From contig NZ_SMZY01000002.1 of the NCBI RefSeq assembly GCF_004358755.1, forward strand, positions 1 to 64,000: 64,000 bases of DNA, read 5' to 3'. This DNA comes from Peribacillus frigoritolerans. GTDB taxonomy: Bacteria > Bacillota > Bacilli > Bacillales > Bacillaceae. The translations under genes and the position numbers were made by a program. Every line of letters starts with the position of its first letter. The stretch's first letter is position 1. The notes under the pieces are model-generated. The model had not been told where the DNA came from. It did no database searches and saw only the letters and a program-made list of their open reading frames with translations. Below are positions 9,616 through 17,888 of the stretch, in pieces.

Positions 9616-11670
9616 TTAATCTAATTTATCTCCATCAACTACCCCTGTTTGTTCAAGATACTCCCTGAGTTCCCTATAGTCATCTGAGTGCCAGAAAGCA
9701 TCGGATTGAACGAGCTTTGCAGCATCACTTCTGGCTGTTTCAAGCGCACGGTAATCATGAACCATATCAGCCACTTTAAACTCAGGCATTCCGCTTTGCT
9801 TCCTGCCAAAAAAGTCTCCCGGCCCTCTGAGCTCGAGGTCTTTCTCTGACAGCTCAAAGCCATCCGCTGTTTCTGTCATCACACGCATGCGTTCTTTGCC
9901 TGTTTCTGATTTCGGATCAGCAAGCAGGATACAGTATGACTGGGAGCTTCCTCGTCCTACCCTGCCTCTTAATTGATGAAGCTGCGAAAGTCCGAAGCGC
10001 TCTGCATCATAAATCATCATAACCGTCGCATTCGGTACATTGACTCCCACTTCAACAACAGTTGTGGAAACTAAAATTTGAACCCGGTTTTCACTGAACT
10101 CCCTCATCACTTCGTCTTTTTCCGCACTTGTCAGTCTGCCGTGCATCAGTCCCACATTCCATTTATCTTTATAAAAGTGAACGAGTGTGCTGTGAACGTC
10201 GATTGCATTTTGAACATCAAGCTTATCGGATTCCTCAATAAGGGGGCAGATGACATAAGCCTGTCTTCCTGCCTGCAGTTCTTTATGAATAAAACGAAGG
10301 ATGCGGTCCAGCATTTCGTGCTTCACCCAATACGTTTCAATTTGTTTTCGCCCAGCAGGAAGTTCGTCAATCACAGAGACATCCATTTCGCCAAATGCCG
10401 TGATGGCAAGCGTCCTTGGAATAGGTGTAGCTGTCATAAACAGGACATCCGGATTTTCTCCTTTAGCACGCAGCACTTTTCTCTGCTCAACACCAAAGCG
10501 GTGCTGTTCATCTGTAATCACGAGTCCAAGCTTTGCAAAATGGACATCCTGCTGAATCAGGGCATGCGTTCCGACAACAAATTGAATTTCGCCATCTACA
10601 ACTCTCTGCAGAAGTTCTCTTCTTTTTTTCCCTTTCACCGAACTGGTAAGCAAAGCGACAGTGACAGGGGATCGGCTGAAGGTTTCCGATAGTGATTCTG
10701 CATGCTGCTCAGCGAGAATTTCTGTCGGCACCATCAATGCAGCTTGATAACCGGATAAATGAGCGGCATACATAGCAATGGCCGCAACAACTGTTTTACC
10801 TGAGCCCACATCTCCCTGAAGGAGGCGGTTCATGCGGTAGTTTGACTTCATGTCAGTTAAGATTTCCCCGACTACCCTCTGCTGGGCATTAGTTAGAGGA
10901 AAAGGAAGAGATTCGGTAAATCCGTCTAATTGCAATGGGTCGATCTGATGGATAATTCCATGAGACTGCTCGCGCTGGAATTTTCGCAAAGCCTGCATTT
11001 TCAGCTGGAAAAGAAGGAATTCCTCATAGACAAAATATCTTCTTGCATGCTTTAAATCCTCATGCTTCAAGGGGTGATGCATGGTAAAAATGGCTTCTTT
11101 TTTTGCGGGCAGACGATACGCGGCCATCAGCTGTTCCGGAATCATATCCGTGATGTCAGATGCGTATTGACTTAGTGCCTGATTGATGAACTTTCTCATC
11201 GTTTTGACCGTGATCTTTTCTTTAACTGAGTATACCGGTTCGATTTCATGCTGCTTTGCCTGAGGGCCAAATACGATTTCGCTCACGGAAATCGTCTGGC
11301 GGTGCTTGTCCCATTTTCCCGAAATCGTGATGGTGGACTGCAGCTCAAGCTTCTTTTTATAATACGGGCGGTTAAAAAACACGGCACTGATTAAGTATCT
11401 TCCAACAAGAACCCGGACAGTCAGCCTTGATTTCTTTTTGCCGAAAAAGGCAAGAGAAGGTTCACTATGAACCTTCCCCTCGACTGTCACCCGTTCATCA
11501 TGCTGTACTTCCGCTAAGTCCTTCAGGCGATAATCTTCATAACGATATGGCAAATATTCAATTAAATCTTTGACAGTATAAATGCCCATTTCATTCAAGA
11601 TTTCTTCTGACTCAGCTCCTATCCCCTTTACGGCACTGACAGGCTGCATGAGGGTATTAGCCGCGTTCAT
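9616..11670 (-). CDS. recG: ATP-dependent DNA helicase RecG
   Basis: Branch-migration helicase that remodels stalled forks and Holliday junctions. The 684-aa protein has an N-terminal OB-fold wedge domain (SAVKGIG, DERVTVEGKV), Walker A GDVGSGKT, the DEQH box, MTATPIPRTLAI, and motif VI QLRGRVGRG near the C-terminus. I chose the ATG at 11670, which aligns with the B. subtilis start from memory. It overlaps the end of sdaAA by 14 bases; the frame stays open 40 codons further upstream, but that part is antisense-like sequence inside sdaAA. Confidence 0.96.
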   Translation of the reverse strand: MNAANTLMQPVSAVKGIGAESEEILNEMGIYTVKDLIEYLPYRYEDYRLKDLAEVQHDERVTVEGKVHSEPSLAFFGKKKSRLTVRVLVGRYLISAVFFNRPYYKKKLELQSTITISGKWDKHRQTISVSEIVFGPQAKQHEIEPVYSVKEKITVKTMRKFINQALSQYASDITDMIPEQLMAAYRLPAKKEAIFTMHHPLKHEDLKHARRYFVYEEFLLFQLKMQALRKFQREQSHGIIHQIDPLQLDGFTESLPFPLTNAQQRVVGEILTDMKSNYRMNRLLQGDVGSGKTVVAAIAMYAAHLSGYQAALMVPTEILAEQHAESLSETFSRSPVTVALLTSSVKGKKRRELLQRVVDGEIQFVVGTHALIQQDVHFAKLGLVITDEQHRFGVEQRKVLRAKGENPDVLFMTATPIPRTLAITAFGEMDVSVIDELPAGRKQIETYWVKHEMLDRILRFIHKELQAGRQAYVICPLIEESDKLDVQNAIDVHSTLVHFYKDKWNVGLMHGRLTSAEKDEVMREFSENRVQILVSTTVVEVGVNVPNATVMMIYDAERFGLSQLHQLRGRVGRGSSQSYCILLADPKSETGKERMRVMTETADGFELSEKDLELRGPGDFFGRKQSGMPEFKVADMVHDYRALETARSDAAKLVQSDAFWHSDDYRELREYLEQTGVVDGDKLD

Positions 11671-12544
11671 CAAGAGAGATCCCAAAAATTTTCGCCTCGA
11701 GTTCACGGCCGGTCGGAGTGGCCGCGAGTCCGCCCTGAGCTGTTTCTTTAAGAGCCGTCGGCATCGATTGGCCGATGCGGAACATAGCATCGATTACCTC
11801 ATCACACGGGATGCGGCTCGTAATGCCTGCTAAAGCCATGTCAGCCGCGATCATAGCATTTGCTGCTCCCATAGCATTTCTTTTTACACATGGAACTTCT
11901 ACTAGACCGGCAACCGGATCACAAACAAGTCCAAGCATATTTTTCAGAGTAATTGCCATCGCCTCTGCAGCCTGACTGGGCGTGCCGCCTGCCATCTCTG
12001 TTATTGCAGCTGCAGCCATGCCTGAAGCAGATCCGACTTCAGCCTGACAGCCGCCGGCAGCGCCGGAAATGGATGCGTTATTTGCAACCACAAAGCCAAA
12101 AGCACCAGAAGTAAACAGAAAATCAATCATTTGTTCTCTGCTTGGATTTAATTTAGCTTTTACCGCAAAAAGAGTTCCAGGAACAACGCCCGCCGATCCT
12201 GCAGTAGGGGTTGCGCAAATGGTTCCCATTGCAGCATTCACTTCGTTTGTGGCAACCGCTTTACTGACGGCATCCAGAATAATTTCTCCTGATAGGAAAT
12301 TCCCCTTTTGGATATATGCCTGCATGAGAACGGCGTCTCCTCCAGTCAGCCCAGAATGAGATTTCACACCTGCAAGTCCCTTTTCAACAGCTTGTTCCAT
12401 GACCGTTAAATTCTGATCCATCATGGACAAAATTTGATCGCGTGTTCTTCCGGTCATTTCCATTTCCTGCTGAATCATAATTTCTGCTATTTTAACGCCC
12501 TTGCTTTCAGCAAGTTCGATTAGTTCTGCTACATTTCGAAACAT
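11657..12544 (-). CDS. sdaAA: L-serine dehydratase, alpha chain
   Basis: One subunit of the two-chain iron-sulfur enzyme that deaminates L-serine to pyruvate and ammonia. The 295-aa chain carries the cluster cysteines in GTICATPTAGSAG, GGCQAEVGSASG and GLVCDPVAGLVEVPC. The ATG at 12544 is preceded by GGGGGA at a suitable distance; an upstream GTG/ATG frame extension of six codons is less likely. It follows sdaAB by 36 bases and they form an operon, with recG overlapping downstream. Confidence 0.95.
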   Translation of the reverse strand: MFRNVAELIELAESKGVKIAEIMIQQEMEMTGRTRDQILSMMDQNLTVMEQAVEKGLAGVKSHSGLTGGDAVLMQAYIQKGNFLSGEIILDAVSKAVATNEVNAAMGTICATPTAGSAGVVPGTLFAVKAKLNPSREQMIDFLFTSGAFGFVVANNASISGAAGGCQAEVGSASGMAAAAITEMAGGTPSQAAEAMAITLKNMLGLVCDPVAGLVEVPCVKRNAMGAANAMIAADMALAGITSRIPCDEVIDAMFRIGQSMPTALKETAQGGLAATPTGRELEAKIFGISLDERG

Positions 12545-12580
12545 GTTTTTTCCCCCAGTCACATCACTGCTTCTTTCAGC

Positions 12581-13243
12581 TTAATCTGCTATTTTCGTTA
12601 CTTGAAGAATATTCGGCAGTGTTTTAAGTTCATCCAGTACAGCAATATCGATGTTTTGATCCACTTCAATCGTCATTAAAGCAAGCTTGCCTTTTTCCTT
12701 GCGCGCCACATTCATATGGCCAATATTAATCGCATATTTTGCCAGAACATTCGCTACAGCAGCAATGGCGCCAAAACGGTCGTTGTGAACAACTAAAATG
12801 GCAGGATGATTTCCTGATAATTTCAGTTCAAATCCATTCAGTTCAGTGATCTCAATTTTCCCTCCGCCGATCGAGATTCCAACAAGCTCAAGCTGGCCCT
12901 GATCATCACCGATGATGACACGCGCCGTATTCGGGTGATCCGTTATCGCTTCTTCTTCTGTGAAGGTTACTTTCATTCCTTTTTGATCTGCAATCTCTAA
13001 AGATGTTTTGATTCTTTCATCAAATGTATCAAAGTCAAGCAAGCCGCCGATAATGGCTACATCTGTGCCGTGGCCTTTAAATGTTTTGGCAAACGAGCCG
13101 TAAAACGAAATCGCCGCCCACTTCGGCTCTCTTCCAAACAGGCTCCGTGCCACTCTCCCGATTCTTGCAGCCCCTGCTGTATGCGAGCTTGACGGGCCGA
13201 TCATAATGGGTCCAATGATATCAAATACACTTCTATATTTCAT
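12581..13243 (-). CDS. sdaAB: L-serine dehydratase, beta chain
   Basis: The partner subunit of SdaAA. The 220-aa chain has the N-terminal substrate-binding region (GPIMIGPSSSHTAGAARIG) and a C-terminal ACT domain from about residue 148 (HPAILVVHNDRFGAIA). The ACT domain suggests regulation by an amino acid, probably serine. It is the first gene of the pair, after a 174-base gap that holds the fakA terminator. I saw no strong promoter in that gap. Confidence 0.95.
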   Translation of the reverse strand: MKYRSVFDIIGPIMIGPSSSHTAGAARIGRVARSLFGREPKWAAISFYGSFAKTFKGHGTDVAIIGGLLDFDTFDERIKTSLEIADQKGMKVTFTEEEAITDHPNTARVIIGDDQGQLELVGISIGGGKIEITELNGFELKLSGNHPAILVVHNDRFGAIAAVANVLAKYAINIGHMNVARKEKGKLALMTIEVDQNIDIAVLDELKTLPNILQVTKIAD

Positions 13244-13386
13244 AAAATCCCCCTAAGCTTAGAAAAAAGTTACTGAAAAAAATCTTAATCTACCCCTGCA
13301 AGTCTCAGTTTACCAGAAAATGACCGATTGCGAAAACGTAATCATACTGGAAAAAAAGTTCGGGAAATTTCAGCTCACATAAGAAA

Positions 13387-13407
13387 TAGAAGGGGGATCC
13401 CCTTCTA
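13387..13407 (-). terminator. fakA terminator
   Basis: ATAGAAGGGG pairs with CCCCTTCTAT almost without a loop. Runs of A or T on both sides would allow use in either direction. It lies 10 bases past the fakA stop. Confidence 0.65.
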
Positions 13408-13417
13408 TTTTTTTGTT

Positions 13418-15094
13418 TTATTCAATTGAAAAGATGTAAGAATATAGAGGCTGTTCACCTTTATGAACTTCCACTTCAATTTCTTCATATGTTTCTTCGA
13501 TGAATCGCACCAATTCCTGCAGCTCATCATCAGCAGCATCTTCACCTTGAAGAATTGTAAGAATTTCATCATCTTCTGAAATTATCGTTTCAAGAAGCTT
13601 TTTCGCAGAGGCTAATTGGTTTGTGTCTTTAGTAACAATTTTGCCGTTTGCAATTCCCATGAAGTCTCCCTTTTCAATATCAAGTCCGTCAATATTCGTA
13701 TCGCGGACAGCGTACGTAATTTGACCTGTTTTGACAGAGCCAAGGGCTTCTTTCATGATTTCTTCATTATCTTCTGCAGATCCCGAGGGATTGAATGCAA
13801 GCAATGCAGCCATTCCCTGAGGCACTGTTTTTGATGGAATAACAATTACGTGATCATCAACAACAGAAGCCGCCTGCTGAGCAGCCATGACAATATTTGA
13901 ATTGTTAGGCAGGATAATGACATTCTCTGCATGAACATCTTTAATGGCCTGAACAATATCCTCAGTGCTAGGATTCATCGTTTGTCCGCCTTCAATGACT
14001 GAATGAGAGCCGATGCTTCTGAAAAGATCTGCAATCCCTTTCCCCATTGTCACAGTAACGATGCCGTATTTTTGTTTTTCCTTCTTTTTGGAAACGGGTT
14101 CAGCAGCAGTCATAGACGGAGCGTCATCAAGCAAGCTTGTGTGCTGCTGGCGCATGTTTTCTATTTTCATGTTGATCAGGCTTCCATAACGCTGTGCATA
14201 TGTAAGAACTTGGCCCGGATATTCTGCGTGGATATGTACTTTAACGATTTCCTCATCAGCAATGACTAATAAAGAATCACCGTGCTCGCTGAGATCCTGT
14301 CTGAACGTCTCTTCAGTAAAAGCGTCTTTATCGTCTTCAAACCGAACCATGAATTCCGTACAGTAGCCAAATTCAATGTCTTCTGTATTGATGTGGGAAG
14401 CTACACTTTTATGATGTTCAGCACTTACAAGATCCGTCATCGAAGCAGTAACCTTAATATTTGACACCTTTTCGCCTCTTAATTCGGCAAGGAAACCTTC
14501 ATAAACAAATACAAGTCCCTGGCCGCCGCTGTCGACTACTCCAACTTCTTTAAGAACAGGCAATAAATCCGGCGTTCTCTCTAAAGATGCTTTAGCTTCT
14601 GTTAAAATCGCTTCCATTAATTGATCGATTGAAATAGATGGATCAGCTTCAATTGTATCAACCGCTTTTTTGGCAGAGTCTTTAGCAACAGTTAAAATCG
14701 TACCTTCAACAGGTTTCATTACCGCTTTATAAGCAGTATTTACACCAGCCTGAAGTGCGTTTGCAAAATCGGCGCTTGTAATCGTGCTTTTTGATTCGAT
14801 TGCTTTTGAAAAACCTCTGAACAGCTGAGACAGAATAACACCTGAATTTCCGCGGGCTCCCATTAATAAACCTTTTGAGAGTGCTGCACCGGTTTTGCCG
14901 ATGTGTTCAGATACATGATTTTGAACCTCTTTCGCGCCTGAAGTCATCGAAAGGTTCATATTTGTTCCGGTATCTCCATCCGGAACAGGAAAAACGTTTA
15001 ATGCATCAACGTATTTTGCATTGTTTGACAGGTGTCCTGCTCCCTGCAAAATCATTTCTGCAAAACGTTTTCCATCTAAAGTTGTAATTGACAC
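13418..15094 (-). CDS. fakA: DAK1/DegV-like fatty acid kinase subunit FakA (YloV)
   Basis: Phosphorylates exogenous fatty acids bound to a FakB (DegV-family) carrier, making acyl-phosphate that PlsX and PlsY can use. The 558-aa protein has an N-terminal DhaL-like kinase domain with PDGDTGTN at residues 38-45 and GARGNSGVILSQ near 90-100, a middle domain, and a C-terminal segment with ILPNNSNIVMAA. Translation starts at GTG, with AGGAGG upstream. It is 17 bases from yloU, and the pair is conserved in Firmicutes. No fakB lies in the window. Confidence 0.92.
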   Translation of the reverse strand: MSITTLDGKRFAEMILQGAGHLSNNAKYVDALNVFPVPDGDTGTNMNLSMTSGAKEVQNHVSEHIGKTGAALSKGLLMGARGNSGVILSQLFRGFSKAIESKSTITSADFANALQAGVNTAYKAVMKPVEGTILTVAKDSAKKAVDTIEADPSISIDQLMEAILTEAKASLERTPDLLPVLKEVGVVDSGGQGLVFVYEGFLAELRGEKVSNIKVTASMTDLVSAEHHKSVASHINTEDIEFGYCTEFMVRFEDDKDAFTEETFRQDLSEHGDSLLVIADEEIVKVHIHAEYPGQVLTYAQRYGSLINMKIENMRQQHTSLLDDAPSMTAAEPVSKKKEKQKYGIVTVTMGKGIADLFRSIGSHSVIEGGQTMNPSTEDIVQAIKDVHAENVIILPNNSNIVMAAQQAASVVDDHVIVIPSKTVPQGMAALLAFNPSGSAEDNEEIMKEALGSVKTGQITYAVRDTNIDGLDIEKGDFMGIANGKIVTKDTNQLASAKKLLETIISEDDEILTILQGEDAADDELQELVRFIEETYEEIEVEVHKGEQPLYSYIFSIE

Positions 15095-15111
15095 GGACTT
15101 TTTCCTCCTTA

Positions 15112-15474
15112 CTACGGGTTCGTTACACGAACACTCTGAACAAAAATATTGACTGAATCAACAGCTAGTCCAACTGTTTTATCCAGTGTGTACTTCACTT
15201 TCGTTTGAACATTATGAGCCACTTCAGAGATTTTAGTTCCGTAGCTGACGATAATGTACATATCAATATTGATATGATCTTCTTCTTGACGGACAATAAC
15301 TCCGCGGCTGAAATTTTCTTTTCTTAAGATCTCAGTGATGCCGTCTTTGATCTGGTTTTTTGACGCCATTCCGACAATGCCATAACAGTCTATTGCTGCA
15401 CCGCCTGCAACCGTTGCAATGACTTCATTGGATATGTCAATTTGTCCGTACTTTGTTTTCATCTCAATGGACAT
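15112..15474 (-). CDS. yloU: Asp23/Gls24 family protein YloU
   Basis: A 120-aa Asp23-family (DUF322) protein, starting MSIEMKTKYGQIDISNEVIATVAGGAA and containing GIVGMASK and YIIVSYGTKISEVA. Family members are associated with the cell envelope, but the biochemical role is not settled. It is immediately upstream of fakA, so a link to lipid or membrane upkeep is inference from context. A promoter is visible upstream. Confidence 0.9.
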   Translation of the reverse strand: MSIEMKTKYGQIDISNEVIATVAGGAAIDCYGIVGMASKNQIKDGITEILRKENFSRGVIVRQEEDHINIDMYIIVSYGTKISEVAHNVQTKVKYTLDKTVGLAVDSVNIFVQSVRVTNP

Positions 15475-15519
15475 GATTGTTCCCCCTTTGGAATTGTTCG
15501 CATAGGCTAAAGCTATTTT

Positions 15520-15548
15520 ACTATATACAAGCGATTTTTAAAAGTCAT
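15520..15548 (-). promoter_or_regulatory. yloU-fakA promoter
   Basis: ATGACT and TATAGT on the minus strand are 17 bases apart. They lie 46 bases before the yloU start and are divergent from rpmB. Confidence 0.55.
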
Positions 15549-15648
15549 TCTATATCACTGCCACGGGACATCTTACCCTATAGTATTATTCAGCATCAAT
15601 TATTCATGTATGTCAAGGAAAAATTCTTGAAAGCAAAAGCAAGAACTA

Positions 15649-15677
15649 TTGCATTCCGAAAGGAGTTGTGATAAATT
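15649..15677 (+). promoter_or_regulatory. Candidate rpmB promoter
   Basis: TTGCAT and TAAATT are separated by 17 bases, 75 bases before the rpmB ATG. The match to consensus is moderate. Confidence 0.45.
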
Positions 15678-15694
15678 ATTAAAGTATCTCATGA

Positions 15695-15940
<246 letters not shown>

Positions 15941-15961
15941 TCAAAAGCTTTAAGCTTTTGA
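15941..15961. repeat. Perfect palindrome after rpmB
   Basis: A 21-base perfect inverted repeat built on AAAAGCTT starts directly after the rpmB stop codon. It has no T-run, so it may stabilise the mRNA 3' end rather than terminate. The function is not known. Confidence 0.45.
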
Positions 15962-16018
15962 CCCGTTCATTTCTATAGATTTTCTAAAACGAATTCAGGA
16001 CGGGATTAAAACATATGA

Positions 16019-16050
16019 AAAAAGCACCGCTTTGGCGGTGCTTTTTTTAT
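16019..16050 (+). terminator. rpmB terminator
   Basis: AGCACCGC pairs with GCGGTGCT around a TTTG loop, followed by a seven-T run: a textbook rho-independent terminator. Confidence 0.9.
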
Positions 16051-16083
16051 ATTCTCAATGCCTTGGATAATGGCCCAACAAGG

Positions 16084-16146
16084 CAAAAAGCGCCTTCTTA
16101 GGTCATTTCTATATTACTTTAATGACCAGGGCGCTTTGCTTTTGGT
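16084..16146 (-). terminator. spoVM terminator (long stem)
   Basis: On the minus strand CAAAGCGCC, then GGTCATT, pair with AATGACC and GGCGCTTTTTG around an A/T-rich loop. It sits just past the spoVM stop. The end GAAGGCGCTTTTTGCCTT is also found in repeat family A at 49-67, so a repeat may have been adopted as the terminator. Confidence 0.65.
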
Positions 16147-16148
16147 AT

Positions 16149-16229
16149 TTAGTCTTTTTTAAATGATCCCAGCATCGCCCGAACGATGCCACCTAAAAAT
16201 TTCGGTAATTTGATCGTATAAAATTTCAT
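16149..16229 (-). CDS. spoVM: Stage V sporulation protein SpoVM (26 aa)
   Basis: An amphipathic peptide that recognises the convex forespore membrane and anchors SpoIVA, starting spore coat and cortex assembly. The peptide reads MKFYTIKLPKFLGGIVRAML and then GSFKKD. From memory it differs from the B. subtilis peptide only by Lys for Arg near the end, and it keeps the key Pro9. It is preceded by a strong GGAGGG site and lies between thiN and rpmB, the conserved location. It is easily missed because of its length. Sporulation control (sigma-E) is known for B. subtilis; I could not locate the promoter with certainty. Confidence 0.95.
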   Translation of the reverse strand: MKFYTIKLPKFLGGIVRAMLGSFKKD

Positions 16230-16252
16230 ACTTTCCCTCCTCAGCCATTCGT

Positions 16253-16342
16253 TCAAAATGATGATGAAAGATTCAGCGGATCTGTTTTTTCATTCTTCAT
16301 CGTATGCGAAGCAAGTGCAGCCCCGATTATTTTTTTAAACAT
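16253..16342 (-). CDS. Possible 29-aa small protein upstream of spoVM
   Basis: The reading frame begins MFKKIIGAALASHTMKNEKT and ends DPLNLSSSF, filling the gap between thiN and spoVM. The N-terminal ten or so residues are basic and then hydrophobic, like a membrane-binding helix, and the rest is polar. ATG occurs twice in a row in frame. The nearest ribosome-site-like element, TGGAG, is 13-17 bases upstream, further than ideal. A CATACGAT element (possible sigma-E -10 for spoVM) lies inside the frame. I do not recognise the product, and it may be non-coding. Confidence 0.35.
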   Translation of the reverse strand: MFKKIIGAALASHTMKNEKTDPLNLSSSF

Positions 16343-16367
16343 CATAGTTTAAAAAACGCTCCAGAAG

Positions 16368-17009
16368 TTATTCATCAGTACTTCTTACCATCATTAATAT
16401 GCCTTGCTCAAACGAAAAAGTACCGAACGAAAGAATAAGTTCATTACTAATACATAGTGTAGAGCCAAGCTTAATATGACAATTTGAAAGCGGGTATTTA
16501 AAGCCAAGAAGGGTAATGCCTTTTACTTCACCGGTTACAGGAAGAAACGAAATATACGGATGATTGCTTTCACTTCCGATATGATAAGTGCCTGGCAAAT
16601 GCACTGTTATTTCATTCGTATGATCAATGATTTTAATCGGTGCATCCGGATACTTTGCAAGCAGCTGAGTATTTGCAAGAAAATGATCCAGTCTTCCCCC
16701 TGTTGAACCGAATAAAAAAATTTCATCGGGTTCCTGCAAAATTGCCCATTCTAAAGCAATCTCCGTATCGGTTTGATCCTTTTCCGAAGGAAACAAGTCC
16801 ATTTCAAAAGACGATTTCGCTAAATCCTCACGTTCATGATCTGAAATGGAATCAAAGTCTCCAAAAGCTCTGTCGGGGGTAATGCCTGCTTCCTGCAGGA
16901 AGATGACTCCCCTGTCAACACCAATCCAGATAACTGAATCCTTGTCATAGCTTGCTAAAGATGGAATGTACTTTTTCGGTCCGCCTGCAACAATGTAAAT
17001 TGATTTCAT
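16368..17009 (-). CDS. thiN: Thiamine pyrophosphokinase
   Basis: Transfers pyrophosphate from ATP to thiamine to make thiamine diphosphate. The 213-aa protein has the family motifs GVDRG near residue 32, FGDFDSIS near 55 and GSTGGRLDH near 105. The ATG at 17009 is preceded by AGGTGAGG. It sits between rpe and spoVM as in B. subtilis, after repeat family B copy 1. No THI-box riboswitch is visible upstream. Confidence 0.94.
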   Translation of the reverse strand: MKSIYIVAGGPKKYIPSLASYDKDSVIWIGVDRGVIFLQEAGITPDRAFGDFDSISDHEREDLAKSSFEMDLFPSEKDQTDTEIALEWAILQEPDEIFLFGSTGGRLDHFLANTQLLAKYPDAPIKIIDHTNEITVHLPGTYHIGSESNHPYISFLPVTGEVKGITLLGFKYPLSNCHIKLGSTLCISNELILSFGTFSFEQGILMMVRSTDE

Positions 17010-17086
17010 TTTCCTCACCTATCCAGTAAACATAATAATATTATTGTTAAAACGAATTTTTAAAAAGAGGTTGTCCAGAAAGTCTG

Positions 17087-17167
17087 GTTTCACAAAATTG
17101 TTGTTTTCGATAATAAATGTTGTCCGTTCCTTTCCGCTCCACTTACAAGTTTACGAAAAGAACCTAC
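17087..17167 (-). repeat. Dispersed repeat, family B, copy 1
   Basis: On the minus strand it contains TTCTTTTCGTAAAC, GCGGAAAGGAACGGACAACA and CGAAAACAACAAT. These match 31313-31401 in order, spacing and orientation. It begins just past the rpe terminator hairpin and lies upstream of thiN. Confidence 0.6.
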
Positions 17168-17172
17168 AGAAA

Positions 17173-17216
17173 AAAGCAGGCAGGAAATACCATTTGTTTT
17201 CCTGCCTGCTTCATTT
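17173..17216 (-). terminator. rpe terminator (usable in both directions)
   Basis: GAAGCAGGCAGGAAA pairs with TTTCCTGCCTGCTT around a 13-base loop, followed by a TTTTTT run on the minus strand. It lies just after the rpe stop. Confidence 0.8.
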
Positions 17217-17238
17217 TATAGACTTATTGGACAATCCC

Positions 17239-17886
17239 TTAAGCATTTCTTATTTCACGAATGGCTTTCATGCGATCTTGTTGATTATATATTGCTGAAC
17301 CGGCAACAAGGACATTTGCTCCTGCCTCAATGCAAAGCTTGGCTGTTTCTGTATTTACTCCGCCATCCACTTCAATTTCCGTATGCAATCCGCGTGCTTT
17401 CACCATTTCTGCTACTTCAGTGATTTTCGGCAGCACAGAATGAATAAAGGATTGACCGCCGAACCCTGGATTGACGGTCATAAGAAGAACCATATCAAGT
17501 TCGTCAAGAACGTGTTTAATGACATCGGCCGGTGTATGAGGATTAAGAACTACCCCCGCTTTTACACCTTCGGACTTGATCAGCTGAATGGTCCGGTGCA
17601 GATGAGGGCATGCTTCTGCGTGAACAGTAATGATATCCGCACCCATTTTAGCAAATGTACGGATGAAAGCATCAGGATTCTCAATCATTAAATGAACATC
17701 TAAAGGGAGTTTTGTAACCGGTCTGATCGCTTCAACAATCAGCGGTCCGATTGTGATATTAGGTACAAAATGGCCATCCATCACATCGACATGAATATAA
17801 TCCGCTCCCCCTCTTTCAACATCCTCAATTTCTGCTCCAAGGCGGGAAAAGTCAGCTGAAAGAATTGATGGTGCAATTTTAATCAT
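17239..17886 (-). CDS. rpe: Ribulose-phosphate 3-epimerase
   Basis: Interconverts ribulose-5-phosphate and xylulose-5-phosphate in the pentose phosphate pathway. It is a 215-aa TIM-barrel enzyme. The metal and phosphate residues are in [10 protein letters not shown] (residues 3-12), [12 protein letters not shown] near 33-44, [10 protein letters not shown] near 136-145 and EVDGGVN near 174. It starts 2 bases after the rsgA stop and ends in a strong terminator. Confidence 0.97.
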   Translation of the reverse strand: MIKIAPSILSADFSRLGAEIEDVERGGADYIHVDVMDGHFVPNITIGPLIVEAIRPVTKLPLDVHLMIENPDAFIRTFAKMGADIITVHAEACPHLHRTIQLIKSEGVKAGVVLNPHTPADVIKHVLDELDMVLLMTVNPGFGGQSFIHSVLPKITEVAEMVKARGLHTEIEVDGGVNTETAKLCIEAGANVLVAGSAIYNQQDRMKAIREIRNA

Positions 17887-17888
17887 GG

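Noticed and set aside
10078-10692. 204-aa plus-strand open frame inside recG
   Set aside because: It lies fully antisense to the well-conserved recG helicase core, has no ribosome site or promoter that I can see, and the product resembles no protein. It is an antisense shadow.
11671-11790. 40-codon upstream extension of recG
   Set aside because: It overlaps sdaAA coding sequence, has arginine-rich low-quality sequence, and the ATG at 11670 matches the expected RecG start.
16299-16306. CATACGAT as the -10 of a sigma-E promoter for spoVM
   Set aside because: No ATA element is found at the required 16-18 bases; the nearest is 21 bases away. The element also lies inside the candidate small frame.
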